DNA from: Melioribacteraceae bacterium
GTDB lineage: Bacteria > Bacteroidota > Ignavibacteria > Ignavibacteriales > Melioribacteraceae
Reading direction: 5' to 3'
Assembly: GCA_015494845.1 (NCBI GenBank)
Contig: WGAL01000109.1
Coordinates: 1 to 5,656, forward strand
Length of the DNA: 5,656 nt
In this document: positions 1 to 5,656 of the stretch, piece after piece
Position numbering within the stretch: the stretch's first letter is position 1
Layout: each line of letters opens with the position of its first letter
Translations under genes and position numbers: made by a program
Notes under the pieces: generated by a model
Told to the model about the DNA's origin: nothing
Seen by the model: only the letters and a program-made list of their open reading frames with translations
Databases searched by the model: none

Positions 1-2121
1 AAATTGCATCGGCGTATTAATTTCGTGAGCGACTCCGGCGGCAAGTTGTCCGATTGCCTCCATCTTCCGCGCCAAATCGAGTTGATTTTTCATTTTGATA
101 TTTTCGGTAATGTTTTCTTTTACGGCAAGAAAATTGGTAATTTCTCCTTCTTCGTTAAAAACCGGAGTAATTATGGCATTTTCCCAAAAGTATGTGCCGT
201 CTTTTGCTCTATTCTTAAAAATTCCTTTCCATTCTTTGCCAGCTGTAATTGTTTTCCACAATTTTTCGTATTCCTCTTTTGACGTGTAACCGCTTTTAAG
301 AATTTTTGGATTTTTCCCTTTTACTTCCTCGAACGAGTATTTGGTAATTTCTTCGAATTTCGGATTTACATATTCGATATTGCCGTTTATATCCGTAATT
401 ACAATTGCGTTTGCGCTTTGCTTTATCGCTTCCTGTAGTTTTCGCATTCGCGATTCGATTTTGCGCCGCTCAATTTCTCCGAAAAATTGCCTGATTTCAC
501 TTCCAATCATTTTTGAAAATAACATAAGCAAAGACGAATCGTTTCGGTTTATTTTATAAAATTTATCGGCAAACTCAAAAGAAATAAAACCGATAAAATC
601 ATCGCTGTTATATAAAGCCAGACTCAACACGCTTTTAATTTTTCGGATACGTAAAAACGGCAATATTTTTTTAGGCGCATTGCGGCGACTGAAAACAATA
701 GCCGATTTTCGCGTCAAAGTGTTCAGAATATCCGAAAAACTTCTGATATCAAGATTATTTGAAAGATCGATAATTCTTTTGTCTTTGCTTATTGCCCACT
801 CGAACTGGCAAGTCAATTTGTTTTTATCCAAAATGTAAACGCAAGCGTGTTCCGAACCTAAAAACAATCCGAGTTTTTTTAACGCGTATTCGATATTTTT
901 CTCAATGTTCGGGATTCCACCTTCAATAAATCTTGCCGAAATTCGCGCGAGAAGTTGTTCGAATTTCGAGCGGTAAATTATTTGCTCTTCGTTTTTCTTC
1001 CTTTGAGTAATATCGCGAATAAAGAAACTAAAATAATTTTTATTTTCGGCTTTCCAAGAAGCGACTGAAATTTCCACGCGAATTTGTTTTCGTTTTTTTG
1101 CAATGCTTTTCTCAATCAAGCCGGAGCTGTTCCGTCCACTATTATTTACGGAGTTCAGCAATTCGATTATTTCTTCGTGATTAAATTCAGGAATTAATTC
1201 GGCGATGTTTTTTTGAAATAACTCTTCTTTTGATAAACCGAAGAGTTCTTCGCTTTTGATGTTTGCATCTATTACATCGCCGATTTCGTCGGTTACGATT
1301 ATCGCATCGATTGCTCGTTGAATAATCGAACGGTAACGTTCCTCGTTTTGCGCCAATTTTTCGTGAAGATATTTTTGTAAAAGCGCATCCTCAATTCTTT
1401 CGATTATTTCATCGAAAACTTTTTCTTCCTCAACCGTAAAATAAATTCCTTTCAAGCGTGAATCTTTTTTCGTCAACCCGATTTCCATATAACTGCCGAT
1501 TTTGTACGGCGTTTTTATGTGCTGACTAAAAATCCTGTTCTTGTTGTTAAAATTTTCGGAAACGTAAAATTTTCCGTTAATTTTTAAACGTATCCATATA
1601 GTTCCGGAACTAAAAATTCCTGCTATTTCGTTCACAATTTGCGAAAAAGCTTTTTCCTCGTTTTCTCTAATTTTACTTGTTAATTTTGAAATTTTATACA
1701 GCGTGTTAAGGTAATTTTTTTCGAGCCGGATGAGTTGTGGCGTTGCACAATCTTTTTGAGTTGAGAAAACGACAATCAGTTCTTTTTCCCCGATTACGAC
1801 TTTCTGAAATCGAAGTATAATTTCATTTCCGTTTTTTACGGAAATTTTAACGCTCCCGTTTTCCGCTTCTTTATCGTTAATTTTATCAATGATATTTTGG
1901 ATTGCTTTTTGTTTGAAAGGCGTAAATCTAAGAATTAAATCTTCCGTTATATTTGAATTTTCTTTGAAGAATTTTACGGAATAAGGATTTTCATAAACAA
2001 TTTCCGTAGTTACCGGTTCTATTAAAATAAAAATTCCGTCGAGTGATTCATAAAAATTTATCAGACCGGAACGGCTAAGGTAATCCTTGAAATTTTTAAT
2101 ATTTGTTTTGGCTTCTGACAT
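1..2121 (-). CDS. Multi-sensor PAS/GAF histidine kinase, 3' end cut off by window edge
   Basis: Sensor kinase of a two-component system; its signal and partner regulator are unknown. I translated 707 residues from ATG at 2121 to the window edge without a stop. Visible parts: a divergent PAS-like segment (about 20-120); a middle segment (about 155-245) that I do not recognise; a PAS/PAC unit (about 258-375, with AIIVTDEIGDVIDAN and ending FFIRDITQRK); a GAF-like domain (about 385-550); a second clear PAS/PAC unit (about 561-675, with AIVITDINGNIEYVNPKF); then the start of a HisKA domain with H-box AAGVAHEINTPMQF. His699 is the expected phospho-acceptor. The ATP-binding domain must lie beyond position 1. 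No membrane segment or signal peptide is seen, so it is probably cytoplasmic. The start is firm: an in-frame TAA lies three codons upstream (2128-2130) and the next ATG is residue 212. No Shine-Dalgarno sequence precedes it. A terminator separates it from pgk, so it is probably its own transcription unit. Confidence 0.9.
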   Translation of the reverse strand, partial: MSEAKTNIKNFKDYLSRSGLINFYESLDGIFILIEPVTTEIVYENPYSVKFFKENSNITEDLILRFTPFKQKAIQNIIDKINDKEAENGSVKISVKNGNEIILRFQKVVIGEKELIVVFSTQKDCATPQLIRLEKNYLNTLYKISKLTSKIRENEEKAFSQIVNEIAGIFSSGTIWIRLKINGKFYVSENFNNKNRIFSQHIKTPYKIGSYMEIGLTKKDSRLKGIYFTVEEEKVFDEIIERIEDALLQKYLHEKLAQNEERYRSIIQRAIDAIIVTDEIGDVIDANIKSEELFGLSKEELFQKNIAELIPEFNHEEIIELLNSVNNSGRNSSGLIEKSIAKKRKQIRVEISVASWKAENKNYFSFFIRDITQRKKNEEQIIYRSKFEQLLARISARFIEGGIPNIEKNIEYALKKLGLFLGSEHACVYILDKNKLTCQFEWAISKDKRIIDLSNNLDIRSFSDILNTLTRKSAIVFSRRNAPKKILPFLRIRKIKSVLSLALYNSDDFIGFISFEFADKFYKINRNDSSLLMLFSKMIGSEIRQFFGEIERRKIESRMRKLQEAIKQSANAIVITDINGNIEYVNPKFEEITKYSFEEVKGKNPKILKSGYTSKEEYEKLWKTITAGKEWKGIFKNRAKDGTYFWENAIITPVFNEEGEITNFLAVKENITENIKMKNQLDLARKMEAIGQLAAGVAHEINTPMQF

Positions 2122-2134
2122 TTTAATTTAGTTC

Positions 2135-2163
2135 TTTATAATATTATCGAAAAGAAATGGAAA
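2135..2163 (-). promoter_or_regulatory. Possible sigma70-type promoter of the histidine kinase gene
   Basis: On the minus strand, TTTCCA (2158-2163) and TATAAA (2135-2140) are separated by exactly 17 bases, giving 4/6 and 5/6 matches to the -35 and -10 consensus. The predicted start of transcription would be near 2128, only about 7 bases before the ATG at 2121. The leader would be very short, which fits the missing ribosome binding site. The region is so AT-rich that a chance match is quite possible. Confidence 0.3.
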
Positions 2164-2167
2164 TTAA

Positions 2168-2183
2168 TTAAACGTCCGTTTAA
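2168..2183. promoter_or_regulatory. 16-base inverted repeat upstream of the histidine kinase gene
   Basis: TTAAACG (2168-2174) and CGTTTAA (2177-2183) form 7-base arms around a 2-base centre. It lies about 47 bases upstream of the kinase ATG, just above the candidate -35 element, and directly after the U-tract of the pgk terminator. The geometry would suit a dimeric regulator binding site. The 2-base loop makes an RNA hairpin less natural. No regulator is identified. Confidence 0.3.
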
Positions 2184-2210
2184 AATAAAAAACGGGAAGA
2201 AATCTTCCCG
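2182..2210 (-). terminator. Rho-independent terminator of pgk
   Basis: On the minus strand CGGGAAG (2204-2210) pairs with CTTCCCG (2193-2199) around a 4-base loop. It is followed by six T, one A and four T (2192 down to 2182). The hairpin starts about 29 bases after the pgk stop codon. It should end the pgk transcript and separate it from the kinase gene. Confidence 0.85.
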
Positions 2211-2238
2211 CTTTCCGTTTCCGATATTTTGTGAAAAA

Positions 2239-3438
2239 TTATTCCACGTCAGTAAGCGCCGCAACGCCAGGCAATGTTTTCCCTTCCAGAAATTCGAGCG
2301 ATGCTCCGCCGCCGGTCGAAACGTGACTTACAGCGTGTTCCAATCCGAATTTCTTTATCGCCGCCGCCGAATCGCCGCCTCCGACAATTGTAGTAGAGCC
2401 GTAAGCCGTAGCGTCCGCAAGCGCTTCGGCAATTTCTTTCGTTCCGTTTGCAAAATTATCGAACTCGAAGACGCCCATCGGTCCGTTCCAAACAATCGTT
2501 TTGCTCAGCGCGATAATTTCCTTGAAATTGCGAATTGTTTTCGGACCAATATCCAAGCCCATCATATCATCGGGAATGTTGTCAATATCGTGAACTTCCG
2601 ACGGCGAATCGTTGCTGAATTCTTTTGCGCAAACGACGTCGGTCGGAAGAATAAATCCGATTTCTTTCGTTTCGGCGTCTTTTAGAATTTTACGCGCGAG
2701 TTCAATCTTATCTTCTTCCACAAGCGATTTCCCTACGTTGTAATCTTCCGCTTTCAGAAAAGTAAATACCATTCCGCCGCCGATTAAAAGGTAATCAACT
2801 TTGTCGAACAGATTTTGAATTACATCGATTTTGCCGGAAACTTTTGCGCCGCCTAATATTGCGGTAAACGGTCTGCGCGGATTTTCAATCGCGTTGCCGA
2901 GATAATCGAGTTCGCGTTGCATTAAATAGCCGGCGGCGCATTTTTCTATGTAGTGTGTTACGCCTTCTGTGGAAGCGTGCGCGCGGTGCGCCGTCCCGAA
3001 TGCGTCGTTTACGTAAACGTCGCCAAGCTCGGCGAGTTGTTTTGCGAATTCGGGGTCGTTGTCGGTTTCGCCTTTGTAAAAGCGCAAGTTTTCCAATAAA
3101 ACAACGTCGCCTTCTTTCATTTGGGAAACTACTTCTTTTATTTTTTCGCCAATGCAATCATCAACGAAAATTACCTCTTTGCCCAAAAGTTCGCTCAAAC
3201 GTTTTGCAACGGGCGCAAGCGAAAACTCGGGTTTGCGTTCGCCTTTCGGTCTTCCCAAATGGCTCATTAAAATCAGTTTTCCGCCGTCGTTTATTATTTT
3301 TTCAATTGTCGGCAACGCGGCAACGATGCGTCTGTCGTCGGTAATTTCCCCGTTCTCGTTTAACGGAACGTTAAAATCCACGCGGGTTAAAACGCGTTTG
3401 CCTTTCAAATCGAGTTGGTCAATCGTTAATTTTCTCAT
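2239..3438 (-). CDS. pgk: Phosphoglycerate kinase
   Basis: Cytoplasmic glycolytic enzyme transferring phosphate from 1,3-bisphosphoglycerate to ADP, giving 3-phosphoglycerate and ATP; reversible in gluconeogenesis. The 399 residues are full family length. N-terminal substrate-binding motifs: RVDFNVP (19-25), SHLGRP (59-64), ENLRF (116-120) and [11 protein letters not shown] (146-156). C-terminal nucleotide-binding motifs: GGAKVSGK (196-203), [11 protein letters not shown] (220-230), WNGPMGVFE (317-325), GGGDSAAA (353-360) and [14 protein letters not shown] (374-387). No key residue appears to be missing. The ATG at 3438 is preceded by GAGAGGTG (3443-3450) at good spacing, and residue 1 matches the usual family start. 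It lies 74 bases downstream of gapA, with a strong terminator-type hairpin between them, so its expression may depend on read-through or partial attenuation. Its own terminator follows at 2182-2210. Confidence 0.98.
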   Translation of the reverse strand: MRKLTIDQLDLKGKRVLTRVDFNVPLNENGEITDDRRIVAALPTIEKIINDGGKLILMSHLGRPKGERKPEFSLAPVAKRLSELLGKEVIFVDDCIGEKIKEVVSQMKEGDVVLLENLRFYKGETDNDPEFAKQLAELGDVYVNDAFGTAHRAHASTEGVTHYIEKCAAGYLMQRELDYLGNAIENPRRPFTAILGGAKVSGKIDVIQNLFDKVDYLLIGGGMVFTFLKAEDYNVGKSLVEEDKIELARKILKDAETKEIGFILPTDVVCAKEFSNDSPSEVHDIDNIPDDMMGLDIGPKTIRNFKEIIALSKTIVWNGPMGVFEFDNFANGTKEIAEALADATAYGSTTIVGGGDSAAAIKKFGLEHAVSHVSTGGGASLEFLEGKTLPGVAALTDVE

Positions 3439-3442
3439 TGTT

Positions 3443-3450
3443 CACCTCTC
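3443..3450 (-). promoter_or_regulatory. Ribosome binding site of pgk, directly abutting a terminator U-tract
   Basis: On the minus strand GAGAGGTG lies 4 bases before the pgk ATG. Its first base directly follows the seven-T run of the upstream hairpin. This supports the chosen start. Any structure or paused polymerase at the hairpin would sit right next to the ribosome landing site. Confidence 0.75.
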
Positions 3451-3494
3451 AAAAAAATCCCTTCCCCCGCGCAAACTCAACGGAAGAAGGGATT
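3451..3494 (-). terminator. Strong terminator-type hairpin between gapA and pgk (possible attenuator)
   Basis: On the minus strand the arm at 3481-3494 (AATCCCTTCTTCCG) pairs with 3456-3469 (CGGGGGAAGGGATT). This makes a 14-pair stem with two G-U pairs and an 11-base loop. The last two T of the stem and five more (3451-3455) form a seven-T tract. This is a textbook intrinsic terminator about 18 bases after the gapA stop. Because pgk begins 12 bases after the T-tract, it could act as a full terminator of gapA, a partial terminator setting the gapA:pgk ratio, or a stabilising 3' end. Confidence 0.88.
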
Positions 3495-3512
3495 AAGTTT
3501 TTCGTTAATTTA

Positions 3513-4547
<1,035 letters not shown>

Positions 4548-4617
4548 TATTAAAACATAACCATATTTGAATGTGAAAGCAATAAACGGAAGCAAATCTC
4601 TGCAATTTTTAATACGA

Positions 4618-4640
4618 AAAATAAGCGTCTTAAACCGCTT
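4618..4640 (-). terminator. Weak candidate terminator downstream of the MGMT-like gene
   Basis: On the minus strand AAGCG (4636-4640) pairs with CGCTT (4623-4627) around an 8-base loop, followed by ATTTTT. The stem is only five pairs and it lies about 100 bases after the MGMT-like stop codon. It could end that transcript before gapA, but it is weak. On the plus strand the same stem is followed by TTTTCC, which is poorer. Confidence 0.3.
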
Positions 4641-4642
4641 TT

Positions 4643-4669
4643 CCTTCGAAGTTCTTGTTTCTTCGAAGG
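4643..4669. repeat. Perfect 9-base inverted repeat (hairpin)
   Basis: CCTTCGAAG (4643-4651) and CTTCGAAGG (4661-4669) are perfect inverted repeats around a 9-base loop. Each arm contains the self-complementary CTTCGAAG, so the arms are also direct repeats of that octamer. No T-tract follows on either strand, so it is not a standard terminator. It may be an RNA structure, a paired protein-binding site, or part of a dispersed repeat. Confidence 0.6.
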
Positions 4670-4697
4670 TAGGGAAGAAACTCTGTTTAATACCTTC
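4665..4697. repeat. Alternative 7-base inverted repeat overlapping the previous hairpin
   Basis: GAAGGTA (4665-4671) is complementary to TACCTTC (4691-4697) across a 19-base loop. Its left arm uses five bases of the right arm of the 4643-4669 hairpin, so in an RNA the two stems could not form fully at the same time. Seven pairs with a long loop may also be chance. Confidence 0.35.
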
Positions 4698-4700
4698 AAC

Positions 4701-4733
4701 AAACAATCCGCGCCGGGCGGACGCGTGTTTTTT
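4701..4733 (+). terminator. GC-rich hairpin with T6 tract, terminator-like on the plus strand
   Basis: TCCGC (4707-4711) pairs with GCGGA (4717-4721). Alternatively CGCG (4709-4712) pairs with CGCG (4722-4725), with outer AAACA (4701-4705) and TGTTT (4726-4730). A run of six T (4728-4733) follows on the plus strand. No plus-strand gene precedes it. On the minus strand the same structure begins just after the MGMT-like stop codon and is followed by TTGTTTGTT, so it may instead be an imperfect terminator of that gene, or act in both directions. Confidence 0.4.
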
Positions 4734-4739
4734 ATTTAC

Positions 4740-5216
4740 TTACAATTCAATCTTCGCCAAATATTTTTCGTAATCCGCGACGACAAATTTCTTTTTCCCT
4801 TTCGGAATTACCCTAAAACCTTCCGCTTCGAGCAATTCCATTTGTTTTTCAATTCCGCCCGGGTATTTCGGATTTAATTCGCCCTTGCCTTTTAGCGTTC
4901 TCCACCAAGGCGTAATTCTCTTTTTGCCTTCCGCTCTTTCGTCTTCTGCGGCGTGCGCGGCAATCCAAGCGAAAATTCCCGTTGTAATCGGACAAGCGGT
5001 GGTTGTTCCATGTTTTTTCGCAAGCGTTTCTCGAATGCCGTTAATAGTAATTAACTTGCCTTTTCTAATTTTACGCATAATTTCGTCAACTTCTAGCGGC
5101 GCGGGAATTACCATTGTTCCTTCGCCAAATTTCTCGCGCATTTTCCCTTCAAGTTCAACAATTTTCGGCAAGTCTTTCGAATCGTGAAGTTTTTCCCTCC
5201 AAGTTTTCTTTCCCAT
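4740..5216 (-). CDS. MGMT-family alkyltransferase-like protein without the reactive cysteine
   Basis: A 158-residue protein related to the DNA-binding domain of O6-alkylguanine-DNA alkyltransferase. The helix-turn-helix-like part is about residues 50-90 (GKLITINGIRETLAKKHG, then ACPITTGIFAWIAAHAA), and PGGIEKQMELLEAEG (119-133) matches the end of the MGMT domain. Where MGMT has Pro-Cys-His-Arg, this protein has Pro-Trp-Trp-Arg (103-106), so it cannot accept an alkyl group by the classical mechanism. Known ATL proteins also have Trp for Cys and mark alkylated bases for nucleotide excision repair; a similar role is an inference. It carries an N-terminal extension of about 50 residues (MGKKTWREKLHDSKDLPKIV and on) and a short C-terminal tail, which I believe are shared by a family annotated only as MGMT family protein. 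Cys75 is not at the alkyl-acceptor position. The start at 5216 follows AAGGAGG (5221-5227). Confidence 0.85.
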   Translation of the reverse strand: MGKKTWREKLHDSKDLPKIVELEGKMREKFGEGTMVIPAPLEVDEIMRKIRKGKLITINGIRETLAKKHGTTTACPITTGIFAWIAAHAAEDERAEGKKRITPWWRTLKGKGELNPKYPGGIEKQMELLEAEGFRVIPKGKKKFVVADYEKYLAKIEL

Positions 5217-5220
5217 AGCG

Positions 5221-5227
5221 CCTCCTT
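5221..5227 (-). promoter_or_regulatory. Ribosome binding site of the MGMT-like gene
   Basis: On the minus strand AAGGAGG lies 4 bases before the ATG at 5216. It is the strongest Shine-Dalgarno match in the window and fixes the start. Confidence 0.8.
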
Positions 5228-5281
5228 TTCTTAATTATGAAAAATTAAAGTTATCTTTAGAATAAAACCCAGAATTAAAAG

Positions 5282-5656
5282 TTAAACCAAATTTGCGAGC
5301 CAATCCGAAGCGAGACGAAGTTGAACACCGTTTACATCTTCTTCGTTATTTAAGTTGTGAACTAATTGAATAAATTCCGCTTCGGGAAATTTTTTCTTGA
5401 AATAAATTAATTGTTTAGAGGTTTTTCTGTCGGATAATTTTACCTCAATAAATTGAGCAGGTTCGTCGTTTTTTACAAGAACAAAATCTACTTCCTTTTT
5501 CTCTTTTGTTTTTACGTAATTCAAATCAATTTTTTCGCCCTTTGCGTCAAACAAATATTGAACATATTTCAGCAAACTTACGGCAACGGTATTTTCCAAT
5601 TTAATTCCTTCGTCGCCTTTTACGTAAGAAGAATCGTAAAAATAGAATTTCGGTTC
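5282..5656 (-). CDS. C-terminal part of an AAA ATPase/DUF4143-type protein, 5' end beyond window
   Basis: Only the last 124 residues are visible; the frame stays open to the right edge, so the gene starts outside. Visible features fit the DUF4143 domain found at the C-terminus of AAA_14-type ATPases: KFYFYDSSYV (3-12, the usual K-x-Y-F-x-D strand), GIKLENTVAVSLLKYV (17-32, like the family's E-N-x-V-A helix), then KKEVDFVLV (53-61) and FIEVKLS (69-75). The Asp57...Glu71-Val-Lys73 pattern resembles a PD-(D/E)xK nuclease fold, to which I believe DUF4143 is related. The ATPase part with Walker motifs would be outside the window. The cellular role of this widespread family is unclear; links to toxin-antitoxin or defence functions have been suggested but nothing here tests them. 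It ends 65 bases before the MGMT-like gene with no evident terminator, so the two may be co-transcribed. Confidence 0.8.
   Translation of the reverse strand, partial: EPKFYFYDSSYVKGDEGIKLENTVAVSLLKYVQYLFDAKGEKIDLNYVKTKEKKEVDFVLVKNDEPAQFIEVKLSDRKTSKQLIYFKKKFPEAEFIQLVHNLNNEEDVNGVQLRLASDWLANLV

Larger units (their letters stand above)
4549..4739. other. Intergenic region between the MGMT-like gene and gapA, rich in inverted repeats
   Basis: This is the outer part of the longest gene-free stretch in the window (4509-4739). I see no convincing protein gene: the only open frame needs a TTG start, has no ribosome binding site and runs into the neighbouring gene on the opposite strand. It holds several hairpin-forming repeats, listed separately, and a compact GC-rich block (4707-4726) in otherwise AT-rich DNA. 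It must contain the 3' end of the MGMT-like transcript and probably the gapA promoter. A small RNA is possible but not shown. Confidence 0.5.

Noticed and set aside
4..559. Plus-strand open frames of 64-92 residues at the left end
   Set aside because: They are rich in Phe, Ser and Ile and lie antisense to the continuous kinase frame, which has recognisable PAS and H-box motifs. They are shadows.
2885..3344. Arg-rich open frames on both strands inside pgk (for example minus 2885-3157 and plus 2955-3344)
   Set aside because: They overlap a complete, motif-perfect pgk in other frames, and their Arg/Ser-rich composition is the typical product of reading GC-richer coding DNA out of frame.
4567..4773. 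68-residue plus-strand open frame in the gapA upstream gap
   Set aside because: It needs a TTG start, has no ribosome binding site, crosses several hairpins and overlaps the 3' end of the MGMT-like gene on the opposite strand. I treat the region as non-coding.
4740..5216. Calling this gene an active O6-methylguanine-DNA methyltransferase (ogt/ada)
   Set aside because: The acceptor cysteine is replaced by Trp104 and the following His by Trp105. The only nearby Cys (75) is in a different part of the domain.
5282..5599. Reading the right-hand gene as a complete 105-residue protein starting at TTG 5599
   Set aside because: The frame continues without a stop to the window edge, and the extra 19 residues (including KFYFYDSSYV) fit the DUF4143 domain, so it is a truncated larger gene.

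Overview
All five genes that I can support lie on the minus strand. In the direction of transcription they are: the 3' part of a DUF4143-type ATPase gene (cut by the right edge), a small MGMT-like/alkyltransferase-like gene, gapA (glyceraldehyde-3-phosphate dehydrogenase), pgk (phosphoglycerate kinase), and a long multi-sensor histidine kinase gene whose 3' end runs off the left edge. The plus-strand open frames inside these genes look like shadows.

The DNA is AT-rich, especially in the kinase gene and between genes. gapA, pgk and the MGMT-like gene have clear purine-rich ribosome binding sites, while the kinase gene has none. There are no introns or archaeal-type enzymes, and GapA and Pgk are ordinary bacterial glycolytic forms. 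The organism is therefore a bacterium. The PAS/GAF kinase with an H-box ending HEINTPMQF and the DUF4143 protein would fit a Gram-negative lineage such as the Fibrobacterota/Chlorobi/Ignavibacteria side of the tree, but nothing here fixes the phylum.

Layout: 1-2121 histidine kinase (707 residues visible, ending just after the phospho-acceptor His699); 2122-2238 a short gap with a pgk terminator and a palindrome near the kinase start; 2239-3438 pgk; 3439-3512 a gap holding a strong terminator-type hairpin that ends right at the pgk ribosome binding site; 3513-4508 gapA; 4509-4739 a 231-base gap with a 16-base palindrome next to gapA and a cluster of nested inverted repeats further away; 4740-5216 the MGMT-like protein; 5217-5281 a short gap; 5282-5656 the DUF4143 fragment.

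GapA and Pgk catalyse consecutive steps of lower glycolysis (glyceraldehyde 3-phosphate to 1,3-bisphosphoglycerate to 3-phosphoglycerate, with NADH and ATP made), and their adjacency is the common bacterial arrangement. The flanking genes have no obvious link to them. I see no CRISPR array, tRNA, rRNA, insertion sequence or convincing new multi-gene system. The points most worth a second look are the terminator/attenuator between gapA and pgk, the mutually exclusive hairpins upstream of gapA, and the alkyltransferase homologue with Trp-Trp where the reactive Cys-His should be.
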